Part shown: positions 55,008-62,833 of the stretch, piece after piece
Layout of the letters: each line of letters opens with the position of its first letter
How positions within the stretch are numbered: position 1 is the stretch's first letter
From: CAVXTF01 sp963701375
Lineage (GTDB): Bacteria > Actinomycetota > Acidimicrobiia > Acidimicrobiales > CAVXTF01
NCBI GenBank assembly: GCA_963701375.1
Contig: CAVOZT010000004.1
Span: 1,612,001 to 1,676,000 of the forward strand
Length of the DNA: 64,000 nt
Direction: 5' to 3'
Translations under genes and position numbers: made by a program
Notes under the pieces: generated by a model
Seen by the model: the letters and a program-made list of their open reading frames with translations, nothing else
Told to the model about the DNA's origin: nothing
Databases searched by the model: none

Positions 55008-57206
55008 GTGTCCGACATCGGCAGCGAAAGCGAAAGCCCCGCAATCCCCGCCTTGACCCCCAAGTCGACTCGACCCAGGTCGAACCAGGACTGGTGGCCG
55101 AATCAGTTGGACTTGCGGATGCTCCACGAGCATTCGCCGCAGTCCGATCCGATGGACGAGGGCTTCAACTACGCAGAGGAGTTCAAGACCCTCGACCTCG
55201 ACGCGCTCAAGCAGGACATCATCGAGGTGATGACGACGTCTCAGGATTGGTGGCCCGCCGACTATGGCCACTACGGGCCTCTCTTCATCCGGATGGCGTG
55301 GCACAGCGCAGGCACGTACCGCATCGCCGACGGCCGCGGCGGTGGGGGAACCGGCGCTCAGCGCTTTGCCCCTCTCAACAGTTGGCCGGACAACGTGAAC
55401 CTCGACAAGGCGCGCCGATTGCTCTGGCCCGTCAAGCAGAAGTACGGCCGGACGATCTCGTGGGGCGATCTAATTATCTACGCCGGCAACTGTGCCCTTG
55501 AGTCGATGGGTTTCAAGACTTTCGGCTTCGGTGGCGGAAGAGTGGACATCTGGGAGCCCGACGAGATCCTGTGGGGACCCGAGGACACGTGGCTCGGAGA
55601 TGAGCGCTACAGCGGGGACAGGGAGCTTGCCAATCCTCTCGGCGCGGTGCAGATGGGCCTGATCTACGTGAACCCAGAGGGGCCTAACGGCAACCCGGAT
55701 CCGCTTGCTGCGGCGAGGGACATCCGCGAGACCTTTGCTCGCATGGCGATGGACGACGAGGAGACCTTGGCGCTCATCGTGGGAGGCCACACCTTCGGCA
55801 AGTGCCATGGTGCAGTCGGAGCGGAATACGGCGGTCCCGAACCCGAAGCTTGCCCCCTCGAGGAGCAGGGTCTCGGCTGGAGGAACACCTTTGGCCGGGG
55901 CAACGGCGCCGACACGCTCAGCAGCGGGCTGGAGGGCGCGTGGACTAACGAGCCGACGAGGTGGGACAACGGTTACCTCGACAACCTGTTCAAGTACGAC
56001 TGGGAGCTCACGACGAGCCCCGCAGGTGCGCAGCAGTGGACGCCCAAGGATCCCTCGGCACAGGGCACCGTGCCCGATGCTCATGACCCGTCGAAGCGGC
56101 ACGCGCCCATGATGCTCACGACGGACCTCGCGCTGAAGATGGACCCGATCTACGAGCCGATCGCCAGGCGCTTCAGGGAGAACCCGGAGCAGCTTGCTGA
56201 TGCGTTCGCCAGGGCCTGGTTCAAGCTGACTCACCGCGACATGGGACCCGTCTCGCGCTACCTCGGCACCTTGGTTCCCTCGGAGGCGCTGTTGTGGCAG
56301 GACCCCGTACCCGAAGTCGATCACGAACTGATCGGGGACGAGGACGTCGCTGCGCTCAAGGCCAAGATCCTCGGTTCGGGCCTGTCCATCTCTCAGCTTG
56401 TCTCCACAGCTTGGAAGTCGGCGGCGACCTTCCGCGGAACCGACAAGCGTGGCGGGGCCAACGGGGCGCGGATTCGCCTTGCACCGCAAAGAGACTGGGA
56501 GGGAAACGAGCCCGCTGAACTAGCCAAGGTGTTGCGGACCCTCGAGCAGATTCAACAGGACTTCAACCAATCCCAGTCCGACGGGACGAAGGTCTCGCTA
56601 GCTGACCTGATCGTGCTGGGAGGGTGCGCAGCGGTCGAGCAAGCGGCGAAGAACGGCGGGTACGACAGCGCGGTCCCGTTCGCGCCAGGGCGCACTGACG
56701 CGTTGCAGGATCAAACCGACGTGGAGTCGTTTGCCGTGCTCGAACACCCAGCAGACGGGTTCCGCAACTACCTCCGAGCCGGAGAGAAGTTGCCGCCGGA
56801 GACCTTGCTGCTGGACCGGGCCTACCTGTTGACGCTAACGGCCCCGGAGATGACGGTTCTCGTCGGAGGCATGCGGGCGCTGAACGCCAACTTCGGGCAA
56901 TCCCAAAACGGCGTCCTCACCAACCGGCCCGAGAAGCTGACCAACGACTTCTTCGTGAACCTGCTCGACATGAGCACGGAATGGAAGGCATCCGTCTCGT
57001 CTGAGAACGTGTTCGAAGGTCGTGATCGCACTACTGGCGAGCTCAGGTGGACCGGCACCGCCGCCGACCTCGTCTTCGGCTCGAACTCCCAGCTCCGGGC
57101 AATCTCGGAGGTGTACGCATGTGACGACTCGGAGGAGAAGTTTGTGCGTGACTTCGTGGTTGCTTGGGACAAGGTCATGAACCTCGATCGCTTCGACCTT
57201 GCCTGA
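55008..57206 (+). CDS. katG: Catalase-peroxidase KatG
   Basis: 732 residues from GTG 55008 with GGAAGGAGAA upstream. The bifunctional heme enzyme removes hydrogen peroxide. Distal residues are Arg95, Trp98 and His99 (FIRMAWHSAGTYR); the proximal heme ligand is His261 (LIVGGHTFGK). The Met-Tyr-Trp adduct needed for catalase activity can form from Met246 (TFARMAMDDE), Tyr220 (MGLIYVNPEGPNG) and Trp98. The C-terminal inactive domain is complete to DKVMNLDRFDLA. Residue 266, usually Thr in GKTHGA, is Cys here (GKCHGA). It is the second gene of the furA-katG operon. A reading-frame break is not seen. Confidence 0.97.
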   Translation: MSDIGSESESPAIPALTPKSTRPRSNQDWWPNQLDLRMLHEHSPQSDPMDEGFNYAEEFKTLDLDALKQDIIEVMTTSQDWWPADYGHYGPLFIRMAWHSAGTYRIADGRGGGGTGAQRFAPLNSWPDNVNLDKARRLLWPVKQKYGRTISWGDLIIYAGNCALESMGFKTFGFGGGRVDIWEPDEILWGPEDTWLGDERYSGDRELANPLGAVQMGLIYVNPEGPNGNPDPLAAARDIRETFARMAMDDEETLALIVGGHTFGKCHGAVGAEYGGPEPEACPLEEQGLGWRNTFGRGNGADTLSSGLEGAWTNEPTRWDNGYLDNLFKYDWELTTSPAGAQQWTPKDPSAQGTVPDAHDPSKRHAPMMLTTDLALKMDPIYEPIARRFRENPEQLADAFARAWFKLTHRDMGPVSRYLGTLVPSEALLWQDPVPEVDHELIGDEDVAALKAKILGSGLSISQLVSTAWKSAATFRGTDKRGGANGARIRLAPQRDWEGNEPAELAKVLRTLEQIQQDFNQSQSDGTKVSLADLIVLGGCAAVEQAAKNGGYDSAVPFAPGRTDALQDQTDVESFAVLEHPADGFRNYLRAGEKLPPETLLLDRAYLLTLTAPEMTVLVGGMRALNANFGQSQNGVLTNRPEKLTNDFFVNLLDMSTEWKASVSSENVFEGRDRTTGELRWTGTAADLVFGSNSQLRAISEVYACDDSEEKFVRDFVVAWDKVMNLDRFDLA

Positions 57207-57306
57207 TCGGAGCACCTAGAGAGCCGACTCGCGTCGAAGCACTCGACCGCTACGTATTTTTCTCGAAACGGTTAGGGGTCGCAGAGATGACGGGTACAGG
57301 CGCCAT

Positions 57307-57729
57307 ATGGACGACAAAAGGACGCCGAATAGCCGGATCGATCACCGGACTGCGCAGCTTCCTCTGGTCAGTCGGGTTCTGTACCGGGCCGAGCATTACA
57401 GTTCGCTTCCGGGCATGGCGGTGGCGACCATCGCGGTGCTTGTCTGTGCCGTAGCGGTGGAAGCGGCACTCGCATTTCCCGTTCGCTGGGTCAACGGATT
57501 CGAGGTGACGTCTTCGGCAATCACCCTCGCGATGGTCTTTGTCATTCAGCACACCCAGGGAAGAGAGCAGGCCGCTACCCAACGCAAGCTGGACGAGCTG
57601 ATCAGGGCCCTTCCCGGGGCAGAGGAATCCCTGATGATGTTGGAAGAAGCTTCGAAGGAAGTAATGCTCGATGTGGAACAGAGCCAGCGCGAAACCCGGT
57701 CGGAGTCTGTAGACGGAGACTCGACGTAG
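57307..57729 (+). CDS. Low-affinity iron permease-like membrane protein
   Basis: 140 residues from ATG 57307. Two hydrophobic segments (GMAVATIAVLVCAVAVEAAL and VTSSAITLAMVFVIQHTQGR) are followed by the family signature EQAATQRKLDELIRALPGAE ESLMMLEEASKEVM. This is the pattern of the low-affinity iron permease family (PF04120), whose true transport role is debated. Standing 100 bp after katG, it would fit an iron and peroxide response group with FurA. The N-terminus before the first helix is variable and an alternative start is possible. Confidence 0.8.
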   Translation: MDDKRTPNSRIDHRTAQLPLVSRVLYRAEHYSSLPGMAVATIAVLVCAVAVEAALAFPVRWVNGFEVTSSAITLAMVFVIQHTQGREQAATQRKLDELIRALPGAEESLMMLEEASKEVMLDVEQSQRETRSESVDGDST

Positions 57730-57741
57730 GACTCAGCGAAC

Positions 57742-58611
57742 TCAGTTGCTTCGACGTCCCACCGGCAACGCCGTCGCCTCAGAGAGGATCTCGTCAGCGA
57801 ATCGGCGCAAACCGTCTATGGTCTGGCGCCCACTCGACCAGGGCCGCACGAGCGCTCGTCCGACGCCAAGCTCGGATGCGTTCCGGAGTGCCTCCAAATC
57901 GGCCGGAACGCCCATCGTGATCTCGACCAAGCCGGGTCGGCCGGCTTGTTCGCGCAACTCAGCGATGCGGGCGGCGTCTCGCGGGATCTGCTCGACGGCA
58001 TGATTCATGGGTATCCACCCGTCGCCGAACAAAGCCGCACGCCGCAGGGCAGCGGCTCCGTCACCTCCGATGTGCATGGGAGGCCAGGGGGATTGGATCG
58101 GCTTCGGCTCGAACATCACGGGGCCGAAATCGAAGTACTCGCCATGGTGTTCGATGACGGGATCAGTCCAAAGGCGCTGGCAAACCGAGATGGCTTCGTC
58201 GACGCGGGCGCCCCGCTTGGCAAAGTCGAGTCCAACTGCATCCCATTCGGCCTCGAGCCAACTTGCTCCGATCCCGAATTCAGCTCGACCACCGGACACG
58301 ATGTCGAGTGTGGTCACTGCCCGTGCCACGACGAATGGGTGCCGCAGTCCGATGTTGTAAACGTGCGTTCCAAACCGGATTCTCTCGGTCCGGCCGGCGA
58401 GGTAAGACAGGTAGGCGAATGGCTCGAAGACAGGAACGTCAGAGGGGATGGGGGGATGGTGTTGACCCGCGTAGGGACTCCCGTCCGAAGCCAAAGGCAA
58501 GACGAGATGCTCGGGCATCCATACGGACTCATAACCGAGACGGTCAGCCTCGGAGGTGACCTCGGCCCACCGCTCGGGTCGGACCGTACCGAGTGCGATA
58601 CCGATTTTCAT
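57742..58611 (-). CDS. LLM-class (luciferase-like) F420-dependent oxidoreductase
   Basis: 289 residues. The TIM-barrel luciferase-like pattern is clear: MKIGIALGTVRPERWAEVTS, ADRLGYESVWMPEHLVLP, TERIRFGTHVYNIGLRHPFV, TLDIVSGGRAEFGIGASWLE, EWDAVGLDFAKRGARVDEAI, FEPKPIQSPWPPMHIGGDG and AALRRAALFGDGWIPMN. The IGASW-x-EEx segment and MHIGG fit the TIGR03619-type F420-dependent group of actinobacteria. Substrate unknown. Its 3' end is 12 bp from that of the iron permease gene (convergent). Confidence 0.9.
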   Translation of the reverse strand: MKIGIALGTVRPERWAEVTSEADRLGYESVWMPEHLVLPLASDGSPYAGQHHPPIPSDVPVFEPFAYLSYLAGRTERIRFGTHVYNIGLRHPFVVARAVTTLDIVSGGRAEFGIGASWLEAEWDAVGLDFAKRGARVDEAISVCQRLWTDPVIEHHGEYFDFGPVMFEPKPIQSPWPPMHIGGDGAAALRRAALFGDGWIPMNHAVEQIPRDAARIAELREQAGRPGLVEITMGVPADLEALRNASELGVGRALVRPWSSGRQTIDGLRRFADEILSEATALPVGRRSN

Positions 58612-58763
58612 GATGCCGTCCGATCAAGTCGCTCGCCGATATGTCCCGGGGGAGCGTATGGCATCGGGAGGTTGTCCGTCGCTGACGGGCGCAGTTAGGC
58701 CGTAACGCAGCTCTTAATCCGGTGATGAACAGGGCATCGCGCGTTCGGTAGCAGACTTACGTT

Positions 58764-59219
58764 GTGCCAACCGACTTGTCGACCAGTAACTGCGGCAGGA
58801 CTGGGCCGCTCGTCATCGTCACGATATTTCTGGCACTGCTCTTGGCTGCCTGCACGTCTGGCACCACGTCGCCTGCGAGCGATTCCGGGAGCGGCACAGG
58901 AGGGAGCTCGCTGCCACCTGTATCGGTCTTCGGTACGGTCACAGCAGGGCCGGCTTGCCCGGTTGAACGGGTCGGACACCCCTGCCCGCCGGCGCCCGTC
59001 CACGGAACCGTGGACGCCGACAACTCTGGGGGCGCGCGTATATCCGGGGCTCAGACCGACTCTCACGGTCGCTACACCCTCAAGTTGTCGCCAGGCAGTT
59101 ACACCTTTCTCGTGGTAACTGCGGGCGGCCCATTCCCGATTTGCCCAAAGAAAACCGTCACGGTTGGGAGAGGCGTCTCTCAGCGTATCGACATCAGATG
59201 CGACACCGGCATCCGCTGA
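58764..59219 (+). CDS. Lipoprotein with carboxypeptidase-regulatory-like domain
   Basis: 151 residues from GTG 58764. A signal peptide (PLVIVTIFLALLLAAC) ends in lipobox LAAC at Cys30. A Ser/Gly-rich linker leads to a beta domain with VSVFGTVTAGPACPVERVGH, PCPPAPVHGTVDADNSGGA and TDSHGRYTLKLSPGSYTFLV VTAGG. Cysteine pairs ACPVE/PCPP and FPICPK/IRCD probably make disulfides. I recognise the layout (Gx5-CPVE-x-P-C-P-P-x-P-V-x-G-x-V) as a small family of actinobacterial lipoproteins without known role. Its stop is three bases from the stop of the next, convergent gene. Confidence 0.75.
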   Translation: MPTDLSTSNCGRTGPLVIVTIFLALLLAACTSGTTSPASDSGSGTGGSSLPPVSVFGTVTAGPACPVERVGHPCPPAPVHGTVDADNSGGARISGAQTDSHGRYTLKLSPGSYTFLVVTAGGPFPICPKKTVTVGRGVSQRIDIRCDTGIR

Positions 59220-59222
59220 TTC

Positions 59223-59669
59223 CTACCCTGTCGTCGTGCAGGTAACCGGGCTTTCGATGTGCCACCCTGAACCTTCCCAACGCCAATGTGTGGCGAACGT
59301 TGCGGTCGGGAGGTCCGGGTCGCGGGCCATGAAATTCACAACCAGATAGGTGACCGTTACCAATGCCGAACCGTCATTTGACGTGACATGAGCACCGGAG
59401 ACCTCGACCGTTGAGAACCTGTTCGTGTTGTTCGCCGCTTTCTGCCAAACAGACTCAGGACAGTGTGCCTTTTCAGAGGCATCCAGGTAGCCGTAGGCGT
59501 CCGCGACACTCCCCGTCGTCCGCAGCGCGAGGTCGGTCCAGTAGTTGTGCGTCGCCGTCGTGAGCGAAGCGGTCGTCGGTGGGGTAGTGGACGCGCATGC
59601 CGTCGCGATCGTTCCGAGCGACAAGATGGCAAAGACGCCCGAGCGAGCAATTCCGGCCGTCCGGCGCAT
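59223..59669 (-). CDS. Small lipoprotein, function unknown
   Basis: 148 residues from ATG 59669 (MRRTAGIARSGVFAILSLGT), chosen because the signal peptide begins there; the longer frame from 59927 covers the divergent gene. The lipobox is IATAC at Cys25. After a Thr-rich linker comes a compact domain (THNYWTDLALRTTGSVADAY, GYLDASEKAHCPESVWQKAA, VTVTYLVVNFMARDPDLPTA, THWRWEGSGWHIESPVTC) of the type seen in NTF2-like secreted proteins. This resemblance is weak. Divergent from the MDMPI-like gene. Confidence 0.6.
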   Translation of the reverse strand: MRRTAGIARSGVFAILSLGTIATACASTTPPTTASLTTATHNYWTDLALRTTGSVADAYGYLDASEKAHCPESVWQKAANNTNRFSTVEVSGAHVTSNDGSALVTVTYLVVNFMARDPDLPTATFATHWRWEGSGWHIESPVTCTTTG

Positions 59670-59723
59670 CCTGGGAGCTGTCTGCCGGTCATCTGCTTGT
59701 CTCGGAGATGCCAGAGTTGATGG

Positions 59724-60584
59724 ATGGCGACGATCCCCGAGCACTGCGAGAAAGACTACGGGGATCTTTTTGCCGAGGAACGACGGGTCCTGCTCGCGCT
59801 GCTGGGTGACTTGAGCGAGAAGGACTGGAATACGCCTACGGGATGTCCCGGATGGTCGGTGCTCGACCTGGCTTGCCACTTGCTGGGAGACGATCTCGGA
59901 GTATTGGCGCGCCAGAGAGACGGACACTTCGGGACTCGCCCTCCGCTAGAGAACCGGAGCGACGACGATCTGGCCGTCTGGATAGATGCGCTCCAAGATG
60001 CGTGGGTCCGTACATCTCGACGCCTGAGCCCGCGTCTGGTTGTCGACCTGCTCGCTTGGACAGGACCACAAGTAGTCGAGATGTTCGCGGGGCAGGACCT
60101 TACGGAGCGGACAGCGAGCGTGAGTTGGGCGAGCCGCGACCCGGTCCCTCGTTGGCTCGATCAGGCTCGCGAGCTCAGCGAGCACTGGATTCACAGACAG
60201 CAGATTCAAAGTGCCCTCGGTCGTCCTGCCGACACCAATACTGCTACCGCCGAGGCGGTGCTGGACGCTCTTCGTTGGGCTTACCCGTACCGGCTGCAAT
60301 CGCTCCAGGCACGGGACGGCGACACGGTCGACATCGTCGTGACTGGTGCGATCGAAAGGCGATGGCCGATCCAGAACCTCGCGGGGACGTGGCAGTTTGT
60401 TGATGCACTCGGTGGTCAAGTGGTCGCACGAGCAGTGTTCACCTCCGGTGAGGCCTGGCGTCTTCTTACGAACAACATGCCGGTCGCAGAGCAAAGCCGC
60501 CTCGACGTGAGGGGCGACTCGTCGGTCGTGAATGTCCTGCTTAGGACTCGTGCCATCGTCGGCATCCCCAACTGTGGCAACTGA
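59724..60584 (+). CDS. Mycothiol-dependent maleylpyruvate isomerase-like (DinB superfamily) protein
   Basis: 286 residues. The N-terminal four-helix DinB/MDMPI domain contains LALLGDLSEKDWNTPTGCPG WSVLDLACHLLGDDLG, in which W-x-x-PT-x-CPGW-x-V-x-D-x-x-x-H is characteristic and the His can bind zinc. A second His cluster is ELSEHWIHRQQIQSALGR. The C-terminal region (YRLQSLQARDGDTVDIVVTG, SGEAWRLLTNNM) is the MDMPI C-terminal type. These proteins use mycothiol or related thiols as cofactor in actinobacteria; the substrate is unknown. Confidence 0.85.
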   Translation: MATIPEHCEKDYGDLFAEERRVLLALLGDLSEKDWNTPTGCPGWSVLDLACHLLGDDLGVLARQRDGHFGTRPPLENRSDDDLAVWIDALQDAWVRTSRRLSPRLVVDLLAWTGPQVVEMFAGQDLTERTASVSWASRDPVPRWLDQARELSEHWIHRQQIQSALGRPADTNTATAEAVLDALRWAYPYRLQSLQARDGDTVDIVVTGAIERRWPIQNLAGTWQFVDALGGQVVARAVFTSGEAWRLLTNNMPVAEQSRLDVRGDSSVVNVLLRTRAIVGIPNCGN

Positions 60585-60631
60585 TACCTCAATGCCGAGC
60601 GTCTCAGAGCCGATATTCGTCGGGACTGCCG

Positions 60632-62320
60632 ATGACTGGAGTGAGCGTGGGTGCAAGGCCCGAAGACCGAGATGCGGGGTCGCCTCCTGATCCCGAGGGT
60701 CAACAGGGGGAAGTAGGCACGCAGAGCCGACCTCAGATCCTTCCGCTCGACACGCAGGAGACCCTGATCTCGTGGCTGAATGCCCACGCCGATGCCTTGG
60801 TGGGGGCGGTGAACCCGAACGGCGAGGCCGTGCCCATGCCGGACGCGATCCCTATCGGACATGAGCATCAAACCGAATCGCGCTCTTTGTTGGAATTGGT
60901 GATACCCGAAGACTCGCGGGCCGTGACCGATGCATTCGTCTCTTCCCTCGCTCGAGGAGTAGGCGTGGCAAGGATCCATATGTCGAGCGATCCCGACCAA
61001 CCACTTTTGCTCCAATACCTCGACCTACGCGAGCGCTACGGCGTGATCTTGAGAATGGTGGTCCGCGGAGATGACTTCGGCGACGAGAACCACGGCCCGA
61101 TAGGTCCGTCAGTCCTGACTTCGACGAGACCACGTCTCTGTTTCATTTCGAAGAGCGAAGTTGCAACGATCGTCACAATCGACCACGCAACCACCCTCAT
61201 GCTTGGCTGGAGTGCCGATGACATGGTCGGACACTCCACGCTCGACTTCATTCACCCGGACGACCACGTACGCGCCATAGACAACTGGATGAGTCGTTTC
61301 GCCGGAGACCGTGGTCAAAGCGTCCACGCCGTGCGTCTACGTTACTTGTGCAAGGACGGCACATGGCTGTGGATCGAGACCTCCAATGACTTCCAGGTCG
61401 CTGAAGACGGGTCTACACGCGTGGAGTCACAACTCATAGATGTCTCCGAAGAGATGTCGGCGATCGATGCGCTGCGCCAGAGCGAGCAATTCCTGCGCCG
61501 AGTGACCGACACGGTACCAGTAGGACTCTTCCACATTGCGGCCGACGGCAGCGTGGCGTTCGTGAACCCTGTTCTGACCGAACTCCTCGGAGACGTCTCC
61601 TTCACTTCGTATCGCGATCTCGCCGGGGCGATGTCATCGGAGGGCGACCTGTTGATCAGCACTATCGACAAGGTCATGACCGACGGTACTGACGCCGACT
61701 TGGCGTTGGGACTGGCCGGAGCGACGGGGCGTTCTGCAATGGTGACGTTGAGCGCGGTGACGGACGACGACAGGGTGCTCGGTGTGCTTGGTTGCGTGGT
61801 GGACGTAACCGAGTTGAAGAGCCTCGCCGACACGGACGTTCTCACGGGCCTTCAGAACCGCCGATCGATCGTCAGGCTGCTCGAGTCCGAGCTTGCGCGT
61901 CATTCAGGGAACGTGAGCGTGATTTTCGCCGACCTTGACGGCTTCAAACAGATTAACGACCAATACGGCCACCAAGTCGGGGATCAGCTGCTGGCAGATG
62001 TGGCGGCAAGGTTGAGCTCTGCTCTCAGACCGGGAGACCGGATAGGTCGGCTCGGCGGGGACGAGTTCTTGATCTTCTGTCCGGGCGTCACCAAACCCAA
62101 AGTCGCCGACGAAATTGCACGGCGCCTACAGGCGGCGCTCGCCAAGGGGTTCCGCCTGCCCGATACAACAGTCCGCGTCGTCGCCAGTCTTGGAGTCGCC
62201 TGCGGAGGCCCCGGTGCGACTGTGGATGACCTGATCTCGCGGTCGGACTCGGCCATGTACGAGTCCAAGCAGTCGGTGTCACCTAGACGACGCGAAAGCG
62301 ACATCGCAATTCGGGCGTAG
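60632..62320 (+). CDS. PAS-PAS-GGDEF diguanylate cyclase
   Basis: 562 residues, no membrane segments. The N-terminal 170 residues are sensory but diverged (ISWLNAHADALVGAVNPNGE, a PAS-like fold). A clear PAS domain covers about residues 180-285 (VTIDHATTLMLGWSADDMVG HSTLDFIHPDDH, then LRYLCKDGTWLWIE). A further PAS spans about 290-400 (LRRVTDTVPVGLFHIAADGS). The GGDEF domain begins at DVLTGLQNRRS; the active site is GGDEF at 475-479 and the inhibitory site RPGD (466-469) is intact, so product inhibition by c-di-GMP is expected. It should make c-di-GMP from two GTP in response to a small signal. No EAL domain follows. Confidence 0.92.
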   Translation: MTGVSVGARPEDRDAGSPPDPEGQQGEVGTQSRPQILPLDTQETLISWLNAHADALVGAVNPNGEAVPMPDAIPIGHEHQTESRSLLELVIPEDSRAVTDAFVSSLARGVGVARIHMSSDPDQPLLLQYLDLRERYGVILRMVVRGDDFGDENHGPIGPSVLTSTRPRLCFISKSEVATIVTIDHATTLMLGWSADDMVGHSTLDFIHPDDHVRAIDNWMSRFAGDRGQSVHAVRLRYLCKDGTWLWIETSNDFQVAEDGSTRVESQLIDVSEEMSAIDALRQSEQFLRRVTDTVPVGLFHIAADGSVAFVNPVLTELLGDVSFTSYRDLAGAMSSEGDLLISTIDKVMTDGTDADLALGLAGATGRSAMVTLSAVTDDDRVLGVLGCVVDVTELKSLADTDVLTGLQNRRSIVRLLESELARHSGNVSVIFADLDGFKQINDQYGHQVGDQLLADVAARLSSALRPGDRIGRLGGDEFLIFCPGVTKPKVADEIARRLQAALAKGFRLPDTTVRVVASLGVACGGPGATVDDLISRSDSAMYESKQSVSPRRRESDIAIRA

Positions 62321-62476
62321 CCAAGCTCGATCAGCCTCAGCAGGGATCTACCACCTCGAGACTGCAGTTGCTCTGGCCAATCAATGCTGGCCCGAGGCAC
62401 AGATCGCCTGTGTCGCCGACCGTAAGCGAATTCGAGGATCGTCAGGCGGACGCGAACTTGGGGCTAGGGTCGTTGT

Positions 62477-62689
62477 GTGGCGGCAGATCAGATCGAGAGC
62501 ATCGCCGGCCACATCGCAGAGGGCGACGACCTTCAGGTGACGTGGTTCGTGGTCACCTACTCGGACGGCGACGAGGAGCACCGCGAAGGGACGATGCGCG
62601 AAGCGAGTGACCTGGCCGCCACAGCGGGCCTCTCTTCGGTCGCAGCTCCGAGCAGGTCGTTCAAGTGGGCGAGAGAGGCAACGGCCTGA
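62477..62689 (+). CDS. Small hypothetical protein
   Basis: 70 residues from GTG 62477. The sequence VTWFVVTYSDGDEEHREGTM and the helix REASDLAATAGL are protein-like and acidic, but no family is recognised. It could be a small cytosolic protein or chance. No strong ribosome-binding site is seen. It stands between the diguanylate cyclase and the Rieske oxygenase. Confidence 0.35.
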   Translation: MAADQIESIAGHIAEGDDLQVTWFVVTYSDGDEEHREGTMREASDLAATAGLSSVAAPSRSFKWAREATA

Positions 62690-62833
62690 CCCGAGGATTC
62701 CCAGGCTGATCCCCCCGACGACCGGCCGCTCCTCCCCAACGACCGACCGTCACCCTGAAGGCCTAACACACGTACCTGTGAAACCGCCTTGGGCGGCGGC
62801 TCGGCCCACGAGGGGGTTTCGACGTAGAAAGCG

